Positions 27,004 through 38,988 of a stretch of DNA of 64,000 nt are shown here, in pieces. The first letter of the stretch is position 1, and each line of letters begins with the position of its first letter. The translations under genes and the position numbers were made by a program. This DNA comes from Acidobacteriota bacterium (GTDB lineage Bacteria; Acidobacteriota; Terriglobia; Acidiferrales; UBA7541): positions 58,355 through 122,354 of the forward strand of contig JAKBLM010000007.1 of NCBI GenBank assembly GCA_021832085.1, read 5' to 3'. The notes beneath the pieces were generated by a model, which ran no database searches, had not been told where the DNA came from, and saw only the letters and a list, made by a program, of their open reading frames with translations.

Positions 27004-28113
27004 GTGGCGGGGTCGCTGCGAATGCAAACAACCTCTTGGACAGGGCGAAGCGGCGCGCGGCGCATCTTCTTGCTGGTCATTCTGGGCGCCGTGCTCTATT
27101 TCGTGGCCCGCATCCTGGCGCCATTTTTCGCCGCGCTGGCCTGGGCGGCGATTCTCGCCACCGTTTTTCATCCGGTCTATAAGTGGATGGGGAAACGAGT
27201 CGAGCGGCGCGGGGTTGCCAGCGTGGCCACCTGTCTGCTGCTGGTTGTCGCGATCATTCTCCCCGTCCTGCTGCTGGGGTTTTTAATGGCGGGCGAATCG
27301 GTGAGGGAATATGCGACGCTGGAGAACGTGGTCGCCAATGGGCTGCCGGCGCGCATCGAGGCGATTCGCAATTCCGCCTCGTACCGGGGCCTCGCGGAAG
27401 ACCTGAAGCGGATGGGACTCGCCGGGCCCGGCTTGGGCACCGCCGCGATGCGCGTCCTGCGGACGGGAAGCCGCTTTCTGGTGGAACACAGTGCCTCCTA
27501 TCTGTCCGATCTGCTCAACTTCGTTCTGCAGCTTTTCGTCATGCTCCTGGGCCTTTACTATCTGTTTCTCCACGGGCCGCAAATCCTTCGCGAGTTGCGC
27601 AGCCTGGTTCCATTGCGGCCGGAATATAAGCAGGAGATCTTCGAGAAATTCCAGGATGTGGTGCATGCCACATTCACGGGCAACCTGGCGGTGGCACTGA
27701 TTCAGGCAGTGCTGGGGAGTCTCGGCTTCCTGATTTTCGGGTTGTCGGCGCCGTTGCTGCTGGGAGCGGTGATGGGCCTGGCTTCGCTAGTGCCGATCGT
27801 GGGCTCGTCGCTGGTTTGGGTGCCGGTCGCGCTCTTTTTCATGTTGACCGGCTCGATTGTCAAAGGCCTGCTCGTGCTGGTCGCGTTCGGCCTGCTGGCG
27901 GCCTCGGTGGACAATATCGTGAAGCCGATCCTGGTGCGGCGCGGGATGAAGATTCACACGCTGTGGGTTTTTATCAGCGTCATCGGCGGCTTGAGCGTTT
28001 TTGGATTTCTCGGGCTCGTGCTTGGCCCGTTCCTCTTCTCGCTTCTGGTGGTCCTCTACGAAGTCTACAAGGTGGAATTCAAGAGAAGTTGGCCCGACGA
28101 CGCCGTGACCTGA
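27004..28113 (+). CDS. AI-2E family membrane transporter (PerM-like)
   Basis: A 369-residue protein with about eight hydrophobic helices. The central FVLQLFVMLLGLYYLFLHGPQ and the C-terminal ALIQAVLGSLGFLIFGLSAPLLLGAVMGLASLVP-type regions match the AI-2E transporter family, whose members export autoinducer-2, Na+/H+ or unknown solutes. Two starts are possible: GTG 27004 or ATG 27022. It follows mlaD by about 95 bases and may be cotranscribed. Confidence 0.88.
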   Translation: MAGSLRMQTTSWTGRSGARRIFLLVILGAVLYFVARILAPFFAALAWAAILATVFHPVYKWMGKRVERRGVASVATCLLLVVAIILPVLLLGFLMAGESVREYATLENVVANGLPARIEAIRNSASYRGLAEDLKRMGLAGPGLGTAAMRVLRTGSRFLVEHSASYLSDLLNFVLQLFVMLLGLYYLFLHGPQILRELRSLVPLRPEYKQEIFEKFQDVVHATFTGNLAVALIQAVLGSLGFLIFGLSAPLLLGAVMGLASLVPIVGSSLVWVPVALFFMLTGSIVKGLLVLVAFGLLAASVDNIVKPILVRRGMKIHTLWVFISVIGGLSVFGFLGLVLGPFLFSLLVVLYEVYKVEFKRSWPDDAVT

Positions 28114-28265
28114 GCATCTCGGCGTTTGCCGGGCACGGGGCGGGAGAAAACGCCGGCGAGACGCCGGCACCGGGGGGAGATTGCACTCCTGCGCGGGGCG
28201 CGAGCGTCGGAAGAAAGCCTGCGGCCGGAAATACGCCGGCCGTGGCTGCCCAGACCCGAGGGGCG
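28114..28265. repeat. Convergent intergenic region with two palindromes
   Basis: GCCGGCG-AGA-CGCCGGC (28152-28168) and GGCCGG ... CCGGCC (28223-28241) lie between two converging genes and may serve as a bidirectional terminator or as REP elements. Confidence 0.55.
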
Positions 28266-29957
28266 TCAGACGGCGCCTTGAACGGCCGAGGGTGACTGCT
28301 CGGCCGGAGCAAAACGGACGAGGCTGCGGGAAAACGGGCCGGCGAAAGAGACCGTAACCGGAATGACCGGTGCCTGGAGGCCGTTCAGCGAAGCCTCGAT
28401 GCCAAGGGCTTCCTCGGGCAGGCACACTACCTCGCCGTGCCGCAGCGCCTCGGCCGCCGCTTGGGCGGCGCGTCGCAGGCCCTCCGGCGTGGCGTCGTAG
28501 GCAATGCCGCTCAGCCATTTCCCGAACGAGCGGGCCGAGCTCGGCGGCAGCAGGAAGTGCATGGTGCGATCGGTGGCGGCTACGAGCCAAAGCGCTTCGC
28601 TCAGGCGCATGCTGGGGAAAACGACGAGTGCCGGGCCGCGCAGCGGCAGGTTCGTGCGGCCCTCGACGCGCAGCGGCCAGGCGGTGTGCGTCGCTGCCCA
28701 GAGCCCCAGCCGGAGCAGGGAATCGGGCCGGAGCACCAGCGCGACCCCGGTGGCGGCGAGCGTCAGCAGGCCGGTCAGCAGAAACACCTGCGACGGGTTC
28801 GGGTGTCCCAGGAAGATCAGCATGTATTGCGCCACCGGCTGCAGCGCGATGCCGACGAACGAGAGCAGATTGGCCCCGGCGATGATGCCCCCTTTTTCGT
28901 CCGGGTGCGGCCGGTACTGGATGATCGCGTTGAGCGGGACGGCGAAGAAGCCGCCGAAAAAGCCAGTCCAGCCCAGGTCCCAGGCGACGTCGGTGAACGT
29001 GATGCCGGGCCGCGCGAGCAGCAGCATCATGACCGCGATGCCCACCGCGCCGACGGGCACGAGGCCGTACTCGATTTTCCGGCCGGAGAGATAGCCGGCG
29101 GCGAAACTGCCCACGCCAATCCCGATCGAGACGGCGGCAAGCAGCAGACCGGTATCGGTTCCCGAGACATGCAGGATGTCGCTCGCATAGAGAGCGGTAT
29201 TGATGAGCACCAGCGCACCGAGGAACCAGAAAAAGGTGCTGCCGAGCACGGCGAGCCCAAGCAGCCGGTCGCGCCGCATTCGCTCGATCTGGCCCCAGAG
29301 ATCGGCCAGCGGATTCCAGTTCAATTTCCGGTCGGGATCGGCGGCCGGCACGCGGGTGATACCGCCGGCAATCAGCAGACCGATGAGCGAGAGCAGAATC
29401 AGCAACAAGCCGGGGAAATATTCGCGGCCGCGAAAACGGTCGGCGAGCACGCCGGCCGCCATCTCGCCGGTGATGATGGCGATGAACGTCCACAGCTCGA
29501 TGATGCCGTTCCCCCAGGAGAGCCGCTTTTCCGGCAGCAATTCCGGCAGCAGGCCGTATTTCGTCGCCCCGAACAGGGCGGCCTGCGTGCTCAGCAAAAA
29601 GATCGCGGTAAAGGCGATGGGCAGGCTGCCGATAGCCAGCCCGACGAAAGCGATGCAGGCCACCGCGATCTCCATGTACTTCGTGCCGATCGTCACCTGG
29701 CGCTTGCTGTAGCGGTCGGCCAGGTAACCGCCGGCCATCGAAAAGAGCAGAAAGGGAATCGCGAAGAGGAGCGGAATCATGAGCACGACGAACCGGTCGC
29801 TTTGTGCTTCGCTGATGCTCATCCCAAGCACCAGGAATGTCACCAGCCACTTCAGCAGGTTGTCGCTGAAAGCGCCCTGGAACTGGACGGCGATCAAGCT
29901 CCAGAAACCGGTTTTCCAGGAGCCGTTCGTTTCCTCGACTTGTGGCGTCGCGTTCAT
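28266..29957 (-). CDS. MFS transporter fused to an acyltransferase-like domain (LplT-PlsC type)
   Basis: A 563-residue fusion. Residues 15-400 form a 12-helix MFS module like LplT, the lysophospholipid flippase (FSDNLLKWLVTFLVLGM, GYLADRYSKRQVTIG). Residues 425-560 resemble a PlsC acyltransferase, as in Aas/LplT-PlsC fusions that import and reacylate lysolipids. However, the catalytic NHx4D box reads PSMRLSE, with serine in place of histidine and glutamate in place of aspartate, so the acyltransferase part is probably inactive. The later PEEALGIE element resembles the PEG motif region. Convergent with the AI-2E gene. Confidence 0.8.
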   Translation of the reverse strand: MNATPQVEETNGSWKTGFWSLIAVQFQGAFSDNLLKWLVTFLVLGMSISEAQSDRFVVLMIPLLFAIPFLLFSMAGGYLADRYSKRQVTIGTKYMEIAVACIAFVGLAIGSLPIAFTAIFLLSTQAALFGATKYGLLPELLPEKRLSWGNGIIELWTFIAIITGEMAAGVLADRFRGREYFPGLLLILLSLIGLLIAGGITRVPAADPDRKLNWNPLADLWGQIERMRRDRLLGLAVLGSTFFWFLGALVLINTALYASDILHVSGTDTGLLLAAVSIGIGVGSFAAGYLSGRKIEYGLVPVGAVGIAVMMLLLARPGITFTDVAWDLGWTGFFGGFFAVPLNAIIQYRPHPDEKGGIIAGANLLSFVGIALQPVAQYMLIFLGHPNPSQVFLLTGLLTLAATGVALVLRPDSLLRLGLWAATHTAWPLRVEGRTNLPLRGPALVVFPSMRLSEALWLVAATDRTMHFLLPPSSARSFGKWLSGIAYDATPEGLRRAAQAAAEALRHGEVVCLPEEALGIEASLNGLQAPVIPVTVSFAGPFSRSLVRFAPAEQSPSAVQGAV

Positions 29958-30102
29958 CGGCCGCGAGACCGTTCGCGCGCCAGTTTAGGCTGAAGGCGCC
30001 GCGGAAACAACATGGTTCGCCATTGGCATGGCGTGTCCCCGCTGATAGAGTAACCGGCCGGGAGGCGTTGGGTCATTTCCTAAGGGCTGGGAGGCAACAA
30101 CG

Positions 30103-31044
30103 ATGGGCAAAGCCGAAGTCGTAGGGCTTGGCAGCTGCACGGTGGATTTTTTCGCATTGGTACCGCGGCTGATCGGCGCGGAAGAAAAAATGAATGTGTC
30201 GAAGCTGGAGGTCTATGCCGGCGGAGTGACGGCCAACAATCTGACGCAGGTGGCGCGGCTGGGCGCGAGCGCGGGCTGGATCGGGCTGCTGGGCGACGAC
30301 GGCAACGGCGAGACCATTCGCAAGCAGTTTCTCGAAGACAAGATGGACGTGAGCGGCCTGGAGGTGGTTCCCGGCGAGCGCTCTTCCTTCACCTGGATTC
30401 CCGTCGACGCGCAGGGCGACCGGCTGATCTACATGTTTCCCAACGTCACCGCGCGCGTGACCCCGGCGCAGATTCGCGACCGCTTCGCCTCCCACATCCG
30501 CTCCGCGCGCCATTTTCATACCGAAGCTTCGCAGTTGCCGCTCGCCCCGGTGCTCGAGGCGATGCGGATTGCGCGTGAGGCCGGCGTGCGCGTCTTTTTC
30601 GACCTCGACGTCAGCCCTGCCGATTTCGTCGCGGCGGGGCTTGGCAGCCGGGCGGAGCTCGAAGAGGCGCTGAAGCTCACCGACGTGCTCAAACCGTGCA
30701 AGGCGGCCGCGCGCGAGATGAGCGGAGAAGAGGACCCGGCTCGCATGGCGGAAAAGCTGCTGCGGCACGGGCCGGATCTTGTCGCGATCACACTGGGCTC
30801 GGAGGGATGCCTGGTGGCTTCGAGCGATGGCGTGGCGCATTGCCCCGGCTTCTCGGTGAAGGTGGTCGATACCACGGGCGCGGGCGACGGCTTCCTCGGC
30901 GGGCTCTCGTACGCGCTGCTGAAAGGGAAGTCACCGGCCGATGCGGGCCGGTTTGCCAACGCTTGCGCTGCGCTCTGCTGCACGCGCGTTGGCGCGCGGG
31001 CCATGTCCGGTCTGGGCGAAGTGGAAGCGCTTCTGGCGGGATGA
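30103..31044 (+). CDS. PfkB-family sugar kinase
   Basis: A 313-residue ribokinase-like enzyme. The N-terminal YAGGVTANNLTQVARLGA motif binds the sugar, and the C-terminal DTTGAGDGFLGGLSYALL carries the catalytic aspartate and anion hole. The substrate could be ribose, fructose, adenosine or a related sugar. Monocistronic, followed by the Ser/Thr kinase gene with its own promoter. Confidence 0.9.
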   Translation: MGKAEVVGLGSCTVDFFALVPRLIGAEEKMNVSKLEVYAGGVTANNLTQVARLGASAGWIGLLGDDGNGETIRKQFLEDKMDVSGLEVVPGERSSFTWIPVDAQGDRLIYMFPNVTARVTPAQIRDRFASHIRSARHFHTEASQLPLAPVLEAMRIAREAGVRVFFDLDVSPADFVAAGLGSRAELEEALKLTDVLKPCKAAAREMSGEEDPARMAEKLLRHGPDLVAITLGSEGCLVASSDGVAHCPGFSVKVVDTTGAGDGFLGGLSYALLKGKSPADAGRFANACAALCCTRVGARAMSGLGEVEALLAG

Positions 31045-31094
31045 CCAATGGCGTGGTCAGGAGTGCCTGCGCGGCGCCGAATGGCATAGTGGGG

Positions 31095-31124
31095 CTGGCA
31101 ATGGGCGGGGTGGATCAATATAAT
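31095..31124 (+). promoter_or_regulatory. Promoter of the Ser/Thr kinase gene, likely leaderless
   Basis: CTGGCA (31095-31100), 18-base spacer, perfect TATAAT (31119-31124), then only eight bases to the ATG. Transcription would start at or next to the start codon. Confidence 0.6.
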
Positions 31125-31132
31125 ACGCGGCC

Positions 31133-33787
<2,655 letters not shown>

Positions 33788-33856
33788 TGTCGCCGAACCC
33801 CTGTCAGCGGTGTACCTTTTACTTGCATGGTTTCCGGTTGTGAAGGTGTTGGTCGT

Positions 33857-33929
33857 GTAGAGGCGGGCTTTCAGCCCGCCACGTTTCTCCTCGGCTTCGA
33901 AAGGCTGCTGCCCTGAAGGGCAGCGCTAC
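33857..33929. repeat. BIME-like pair of inverted GTAG-type REPs
   Basis: GTAG (33857-33860), stem GGCGGGCT-TTC-AGCCCGCC (33862-33880), a short spacer, stem GCTGCCCT-GA-AGGGCAGC (33907-33924) and CTAC (33926-33929). Two palindromes head to head with their GTAG marks outward. Confidence 0.75.
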
Positions 33930-33957
33930 ACAAACCAAGGCGGACCCGGCCTGGCGG

Positions 33958-33978
33958 GCGCGGTGACCGCGCTTCTAC
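33958..33978 (-). repeat. GTAG-type REP palindrome
   Basis: GCGCGG-TGA-CCGCGC followed by TT and CTAC; third palindrome in the 270-base gap between the kinase and ispG. Confidence 0.55.
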
Positions 33979-34057
33979 CGGAGGACGGTTTAGTGGCCGC
34001 GGTCAAAGCAGTCCTTACCGTGGGCCTCTCCTCAATCTTGCCGAAGATGTGTTCCCG

Positions 34058-35377
34058 CTAAGAGAGAATGCGGAGGGAGTTTGCGGGTGTGGTAGGCGTG
34101 GGGGAATCTTCGGAGCGGGGCGGATATTTCGTGGCGACGTAATCCTCGAGCAGCGCGCGGAAGGCGGCAGACAATTCCTCGTAGGTGCCGCGCAGCGTGG
34201 TGGCTTTGCGGCCGTCGATGTAGACGGGGCAGGCGGGTTCCTCGCCCGTGCCGGGCAGGCTGATGCCGATATTGGCGGCGCGCGATTCGCCGGGGCCGTT
34301 GACGATGCAGCCCATCACGGCGAGCTTCAATTCCTCGACGCCCTCGTACTGCTGCTTCCATGCGGGCATGCGGTCGCGGATGTATTCCTGAATGCGCTCG
34401 GCGAGTTCCTGGAACGTGCTGCTGGTAGTGCGGCCGCAGCCGGGGCAGGCGGTCACCGACGGCGCGAACGAGCGCAGTCCGAGCGCCTGGAGCAGTTCGC
34501 ACGCGGCGTACACTTCCTCGCGCCGATCGCCGCCGGGGCGCGGCGTGAGCGAGATGCGGATCGTATCGCCGATGCCCTCGGCGAGCAGGATGGCCATCGA
34601 GCTTGCCGACCAGATCAGGCCCTTCGCGCCCATGCCGGCTTCGGTGAGGCCCAGGTGGAGCGGTTGATCGGTCCTGGCGGAAAGGTCGCGATAGATCGCG
34701 ATCAGATCGCGCGGGCGGGAAATCTTGCACGAGATGATGATCTGGTCCTCGCGCAGGCCCGAGGCGATGGCGAGTTCGGTCGATTGGAGCGCGGAAAGCG
34801 CCATGCACTCGTTGATGATCTCTTCCGACGTGCGGCCCAGGTTGCGGTCGGTGTTTTCCTGCATTTTCTGCATCACCAGTTCCTGATTCAGGGAACCGGC
34901 GTTGACGCCGATGCGGACAGGCTTGCCGTTTTCCGCGGCCACCTTGCAAATCGTGGAAAACTGCTCGTCGCGGCGCGCGCCCTTGCCGACGTTGCCGGGA
35001 TTGATGCGGTATTTATCGAGCGCGCGGGCGCATCCGGGATATTTCACCAGCAGCACATGGCCGTTGTAATGGAAATCGCCGATCAGCGGCGCTTCACAGC
35101 CGGCATCGAGCATGCGCTGCTTGATCTCGGGCACCGCGGCGGCGGCTTCGGGGACATTCACCGTGACGCGTACCATTTCCGAGCCGGCCTGAGCCAGCTC
35201 GATGCACTGGGTCGCGGTAGATGCGGCGTCGGCAGTGTCGGTGTTCGTCATCGACTGGACGACGACTGGCGCGCCGCCGCCCACCAGCACGCGGCCGACG
35301 CGCACGCCGACGGTCGGGCGCCGCGGGCGAATGGGCATTGCCGAGTCCGCTGGGATCTGGTTTTGCGAGTCGCTCAT
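34058..35377 (-). CDS. ispG: 4-hydroxy-3-methylbut-2-enyl diphosphate synthase
   Basis: A 439-residue iron-sulfur enzyme of the MEP isoprenoid pathway, converting MEcPP to HMBPP. The TIM-barrel start ([18 protein letters not shown]) and the 4Fe-4S ligands ACPGCGRTT and [10 protein letters not shown] are intact. ATG 35377 is preferred because AAGGG lies a few bases upstream; ATG 35392 is also possible. The C-terminal 40 residues after the usual end ([12 protein letters not shown]) are low-complexity. Confidence 0.94.
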   Translation of the reverse strand: MSDSQNQIPADSAMPIRPRRPTVGVRVGRVLVGGGAPVVVQSMTNTDTADAASTATQCIELAQAGSEMVRVTVNVPEAAAAVPEIKQRMLDAGCEAPLIGDFHYNGHVLLVKYPGCARALDKYRINPGNVGKGARRDEQFSTICKVAAENGKPVRIGVNAGSLNQELVMQKMQENTDRNLGRTSEEIINECMALSALQSTELAIASGLREDQIIISCKISRPRDLIAIYRDLSARTDQPLHLGLTEAGMGAKGLIWSASSMAILLAEGIGDTIRISLTPRPGGDRREEVYAACELLQALGLRSFAPSVTACPGCGRTTSSTFQELAERIQEYIRDRMPAWKQQYEGVEELKLAVMGCIVNGPGESRAANIGISLPGTGEEPACPVYIDGRKATTLRGTYEELSAAFRALLEDYVATKYPPRSEDSPTPTTPANSLRILS

Positions 35378-35655
35378 TTTCCCTTGCGCCATTCTTGTAT
35401 CCCGATTCCGCCAGCCCCGTGCTAGATTGTGTCCGTCTTGCGCAGCTGAGGGCAGCCCCGAATCGTGTGCCAATCCCCGCCATCGATTTTATCCGAGTTT
35501 CGCGGCTGCGCGCTACCGGCTCATCGCACGAGCTGTACGCCGCGGGGTCAGGATTTTTGCAGGAATGTGAGGTGCGAGCCGGGGAAGCGAGTTTCGATTC
35601 CAGCCCCAAAATTGAGTCAGGGAGGCGAGGCCGCTGACTGGTTCCTCGCACTTGC

Positions 35656-36501
35656 CTAATGCGAGCGCGGGCCTTGGGACTTGAGCGGCAGCACTTCGAA
35701 GGTCTTGTCGACGACGGTGCGGCTGCGGCTGGTGTAGGTGACATACCTCGATCTGGTCGGAACCAGCTGCGGCGGAGCGCCGGGAGTCGTTCGGATCAGG
35801 CGGAAAGATGCCTCGTTATAGAGTTCGAAAACCTCGACGGAAAGCGGATTCGGAAGCGGCCGGAAGAAAACCGGCAGGCCGCCCATCTTCATCCGGATGC
35901 GCGTGATCGAATCGCTGCCCGGATCGAGGTATGCATTGCCCTCGACGCACTGGCTGTGAATGTCTACCTGCATCCATCGGTGCTGCAGAATGGGCGGAGG
36001 GCAAGGCGTGCTCCTGAAATGGAGGATCGTGGGGCCGCCGCTGCGCGTCTCCAGGCGGATCGAAAGGCGGCTGACCGAGCCGGGAAGGAACAGGAGCGGG
36101 AACGAGGCCCCGTCGGCCAAGTCGACGCCACTGGGCGTTTCTGCCTGCGCGTGCGCCGCACGGCGCCCGGCTTGGCCCGTTTTCGAATCGAGGGCTGCGA
36201 ACGAGAAGCGATACAAGGAGTGGCGCGTGCGCTTGAGATGGCCGCTGCCGTCGTAAAAACGCTCGGTCTCCCGCACCTGGAGCGGAATTTTCGCGATGTC
36301 GGCTTTATAGGCTTCGGCCTGGGCCTCGACGCGCTGCAGAATCTGGGCCCGGGATTGCCGATCTGCTGAGCCGGCCGTCTGGGCCCGGGCGCCCACAGCG
36401 AAAAGCGCCAGAAAAAAGCATACGCTCACCCACGCAGGCTTGTGCAAGGGTTTGCACATGGTCTCGAACCGCATTCCCCGGAATTTCCTTGCCGCAGTCA
36501 T
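35656..36501 (-). CDS. Secreted protein of unknown function
   Basis: A roughly 280-residue exported protein. The signal peptide is the hydrophobic stretch WVSVCFFLALFAVGARAQ. The mature part begins with a coiled helix (RAQILQRVEAQAEAYKADIAKI) and continues as beta-rich sequence with a late IRMKMGGLPVFFRPLP segment. No family recognised. Starts at 36519, 36501, 36474 or 36459 are all possible; no ribosome site decides, so the N-terminus is uncertain. Confidence 0.7.
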   Translation of the reverse strand: MTAARKFRGMRFETMCKPLHKPAWVSVCFFLALFAVGARAQTAGSADRQSRAQILQRVEAQAEAYKADIAKIPLQVRETERFYDGSGHLKRTRHSLYRFSFAALDSKTGQAGRRAAHAQAETPSGVDLADGASFPLLFLPGSVSRLSIRLETRSGGPTILHFRSTPCPPPILQHRWMQVDIHSQCVEGNAYLDPGSDSITRIRMKMGGLPVFFRPLPNPLSVEVFELYNEASFRLIRTTPGAPPQLVPTRSRYVTYTSRSRTVVDKTFEVLPLKSQGPRSH

Positions 36502-36842
36502 TTTCGTTTCGCTCGCCATACATAGGTATGGATGAGGCGATAAGGATAGGGGTTTGCCTGGCGACGAGTTGGTCTCTCGCTGGCTCGCAGTCGCGCGACT
36601 ACTACGGCGGGAGGTGGCGGATTGCTGGCTCTTTTTGCGCAGGCGCCAGCGATTTTTCACGCCAGAGGGTGAGCGCCCCTGGCCGGCGTCACGGCTAACC
36701 GATACAGCGGCAGGGAGTTCGCCGCAGCTCCCACGGGTTTTTTGATGGGCAGCCAAGTGCATCTTCCGTGGTCAAGAAGCGCCGATTTCCCCTCAAATCG
36801 CCTCGAATCGAGCCCAGAACAGCCGGAGCGAGAGGAGCAATC

Positions 36843-38306
36843 ATGCGCACGCAGCGGATTGTTCTAGCGATTGCGACTCTTGGATTGGTGTGGGTTCTCG
36901 GCCAGCACACCGCGCCAAGCTCAACTTTTCCGGAGCAAGACTACGAAATAGTTCCTGCTGAAAGCCCGGCGGCCGGCATGGGGGAGCTTTCGGGTCCCGT
37001 GCCCCGCGAGGCGCGAACCAATCCGCCGCTCCCGGGTTTTGAGCTTGCGGCCATGATTGTGAGGGGGGATCCGAGCGGGCAGATTGTGGCCCAGGTCGGC
37101 GAGCGAGGCGTGACCTTCCAGCCGGATCCGGAAAGTCTCGGATGGCTCAAGGCTATTGGCGCCGCGACCGAGGTGCTCGACGCGGTGCGCGCGGCCCGGG
37201 TCTTTCCGGATTTCCATTTCGGCGAGGCTTGGCGCCGAAACGTCTGTGGGGAAGCCGAGCAGGCGCTGCGTTCCGCGCTCAAGAGGAAGGCGGATAGTGC
37301 CGTGCTCCACAGCATGCTCGGCAGCGCGCTCGAATGCCAGCGACGCGGCGACGACGCCATTGCCGAATATCGCGAAGCGATTCGGCTCCAGGGCAATTTT
37401 GCCCTTGCCCACTATTCGCTCGCCAATGCCCTTCGGGTAAGAAAGGACATCGCGGGCGCTATTCCGGAATTCCGCAGAGCGGCGGAACTCGGCAACGCCG
37501 CGGCGCAGAGCGATCTGGGCTGGTGCTACTACATCGGCCTGGGCGTACCGCAGGACGCTGCGGAAGCGGTGAAGTGGTTCCGAAAAGCTGCCGAACAGGG
37601 CGACGCCTCCGCGCAGAACAGGCTCGGCGTCAGCTACGACGAAGGGAAAGGAGTGCGTCGCGACCAGGAACAGGCTGTGGGCTGGTATCGCATGGCCGCC
37701 GACCGGGGATGCGTGCTGGCGCAGTACAACCTGGCGCAGAAGTATAACTTCGGGGCGGGCGTCCCGCAGGACTACGCGGAGGCCGCGAAGTGGTACCGGA
37801 AAGCGGCGGAGCAGGGCTACGCCACGGCGCAAATCGACCTGGGCGTGGCCTGCATGAAAGGGGAAGGCGTTCCCCAAAACGAGGAAGAGGGACTCGAGTG
37901 GTTCGAGGAGGCGAGCCGGCAGGGCGACCCCCTGGGGAGCTATTTCGCCGGTCTCTATTATTGGAAAAAAGGCTCCGCAAGCCCGGCCGTGGAGAGGTTC
38001 GAACTGGCGGCCAGGCAGGGCTCTCCTTTCGGCGCATTCACGCTCGCGGAAATCTATTCGATAGGGCCGAAGAGCGGAGGAGAGCCCGACAATCAGGGCG
38101 CCTGCGTCTGGTATCGCATTGCGGAGCAGCTCGACAAGCGGGGCGGGGCGCGATGGTGGAATCCCGCCGACGTGAAAAAGATGCGTGAGGAGCTGCCGAA
38201 GAGGATCGAACAGTTGAGAGGAAGGCTCAGCCCGAGCCAGTTCTCCGATTGCGAGCGCCAGGCGTCGGAGTGGATCGAAGAACATGTCAAGGAGTCGCCG
38301 CAATAG
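36843..38306 (+). CDS. Exported Sel1/TPR-repeat protein
   Basis: A 487-residue protein. After an N-terminal hydrophobic segment (RIVLAIATLGLVWVLG) and a spacer, residues 120-200 form two TPR units, and residues 205-400 at least five Sel1-like repeats of 36 residues (for example AAQSDLGWCYYIGLGVPQD, AEAVKWFRKAAEQGD). Such solenoids are protein-interaction scaffolds in signalling or secretion. ATG 36843 has GAGGAG upstream. No partner gene is adjacent. Confidence 0.88.
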   Translation: MRTQRIVLAIATLGLVWVLGQHTAPSSTFPEQDYEIVPAESPAAGMGELSGPVPREARTNPPLPGFELAAMIVRGDPSGQIVAQVGERGVTFQPDPESLGWLKAIGAATEVLDAVRAARVFPDFHFGEAWRRNVCGEAEQALRSALKRKADSAVLHSMLGSALECQRRGDDAIAEYREAIRLQGNFALAHYSLANALRVRKDIAGAIPEFRRAAELGNAAAQSDLGWCYYIGLGVPQDAAEAVKWFRKAAEQGDASAQNRLGVSYDEGKGVRRDQEQAVGWYRMAADRGCVLAQYNLAQKYNFGAGVPQDYAEAAKWYRKAAEQGYATAQIDLGVACMKGEGVPQNEEEGLEWFEEASRQGDPLGSYFAGLYYWKKGSASPAVERFELAARQGSPFGAFTLAEIYSIGPKSGGEPDNQGACVWYRIAEQLDKRGGARWWNPADVKKMREELPKRIEQLRGRLSPSQFSDCERQASEWIEEHVKESPQ

Positions 38307-38385
38307 GCGCGCCGGTGCGGTATGCGGGAGTTTCGAGCACGGTTTTCCCGGCGCGGACCCGCTTCTGTGATTGCCCGATTGCTCC

Positions 38386-38391
38386 TATAAT
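38386..38391 (+). promoter_or_regulatory. TATAAT -10 box of the tRNA-Leu fragment
   Basis: Perfect TATAAT twelve bases before the tRNA-like sequence, with TTCTGT 17 bases upstream as a weak -35. It supports the idea that the fragment is the genuine 5' end of a former tRNA gene. Confidence 0.5.
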
Positions 38392-38402
38392 CAGTTCAGC
38401 AC

Positions 38403-38431
38403 GCGGGGATGGCGGAACTGGCAGACGCGCA
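38403..38431 (+). pseudogene. 5' fragment of a tRNA-Leu gene
   Basis: GCGGGGA-TG plus the complete leucine D-arm (GGCGGAACTGGCAGACGCGC) are identical in layout to the intact tRNA-Leu at 52632, but the sequence diverges before the anticodon and no variable arm, T-arm or 3' acceptor follows. No matching 3' half was found in the window. This is typical of an attachment-site relic. Confidence 0.75.
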
Positions 38432-38541
38432 AGGCTCGAAAACGAGTTTCTGTGCGTCACCGGTCCTCACCGGCCCTCATGGGACAAAGCGGACTGACTC
38501 CTCAGAGTTGAATCAAATACGGCTTGCGGGGCAAATGCACG

Positions 38542-38916
38542 ATGCGCCCAGGCATCTTGCTGCTGGTTCTTTTGCTTGCGTCTTCGGCCGCCGCAGGGCC
38601 GAAACCTAAGCCGAAGGCGCCCCATCGAAGCTTTTTTCGCGAGCATTACGTGACTGTCCTCGAAGTTGCTCTCGCCGGCGTCGACGCCGGGATGACTGCC
38701 GACAACCTCGAGAAAGGCGGGCATGAACGGTGGCTGCCGACCCAATCGCCCGCTGGCGCGGATGCGATGATCCTCTCCGGGCCGCTAGTAAGCATCGTCC
38801 TTTGCCGCTGGCTTCGGGGCCATCACCACAAGAAGCTCGCGAGGATCGTCCCCTGGCTTTTCATTGCGGGCTCGGTCTCGGCGATTTCCTATTCCGCTTC
38901 TCAGGGTGCTTATTGA
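38542..38916 (+). CDS. Small exported/membrane protein of unknown function
   Basis: A 124-residue protein with a signal peptide (MRPGILLLVLLLASSAAAG), a basic KPKPKAPH stretch, a segment with DAGMTADNLEKGGHERW and a C-terminal hydrophobic helix (IVPWLFIAGSVSAISYSA). No family recognised. It lies between two relics of an older integration, so it may be former element cargo. Confidence 0.6.
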   Translation: MRPGILLLVLLLASSAAAGPKPKPKAPHRSFFREHYVTVLEVALAGVDAGMTADNLEKGGHERWLPTQSPAGADAMILSGPLVSIVLCRWLRGHHHKKLARIVPWLFIAGSVSAISYSASQGAY

Positions 38917-38988
38917 CGAAGGCAATGAACGCCACTCCCGCAAAGCCATCAGAATCTCGTGGCCTTTCGGAGCCAGACCACTGCGCCG

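Noticed and set aside
38403..38490. Second functional tRNA-Leu
   Set aside because: Only the acceptor 5' strand and D-arm are present; no anticodon stem pairing, variable arm, T-arm or 3' acceptor follows.
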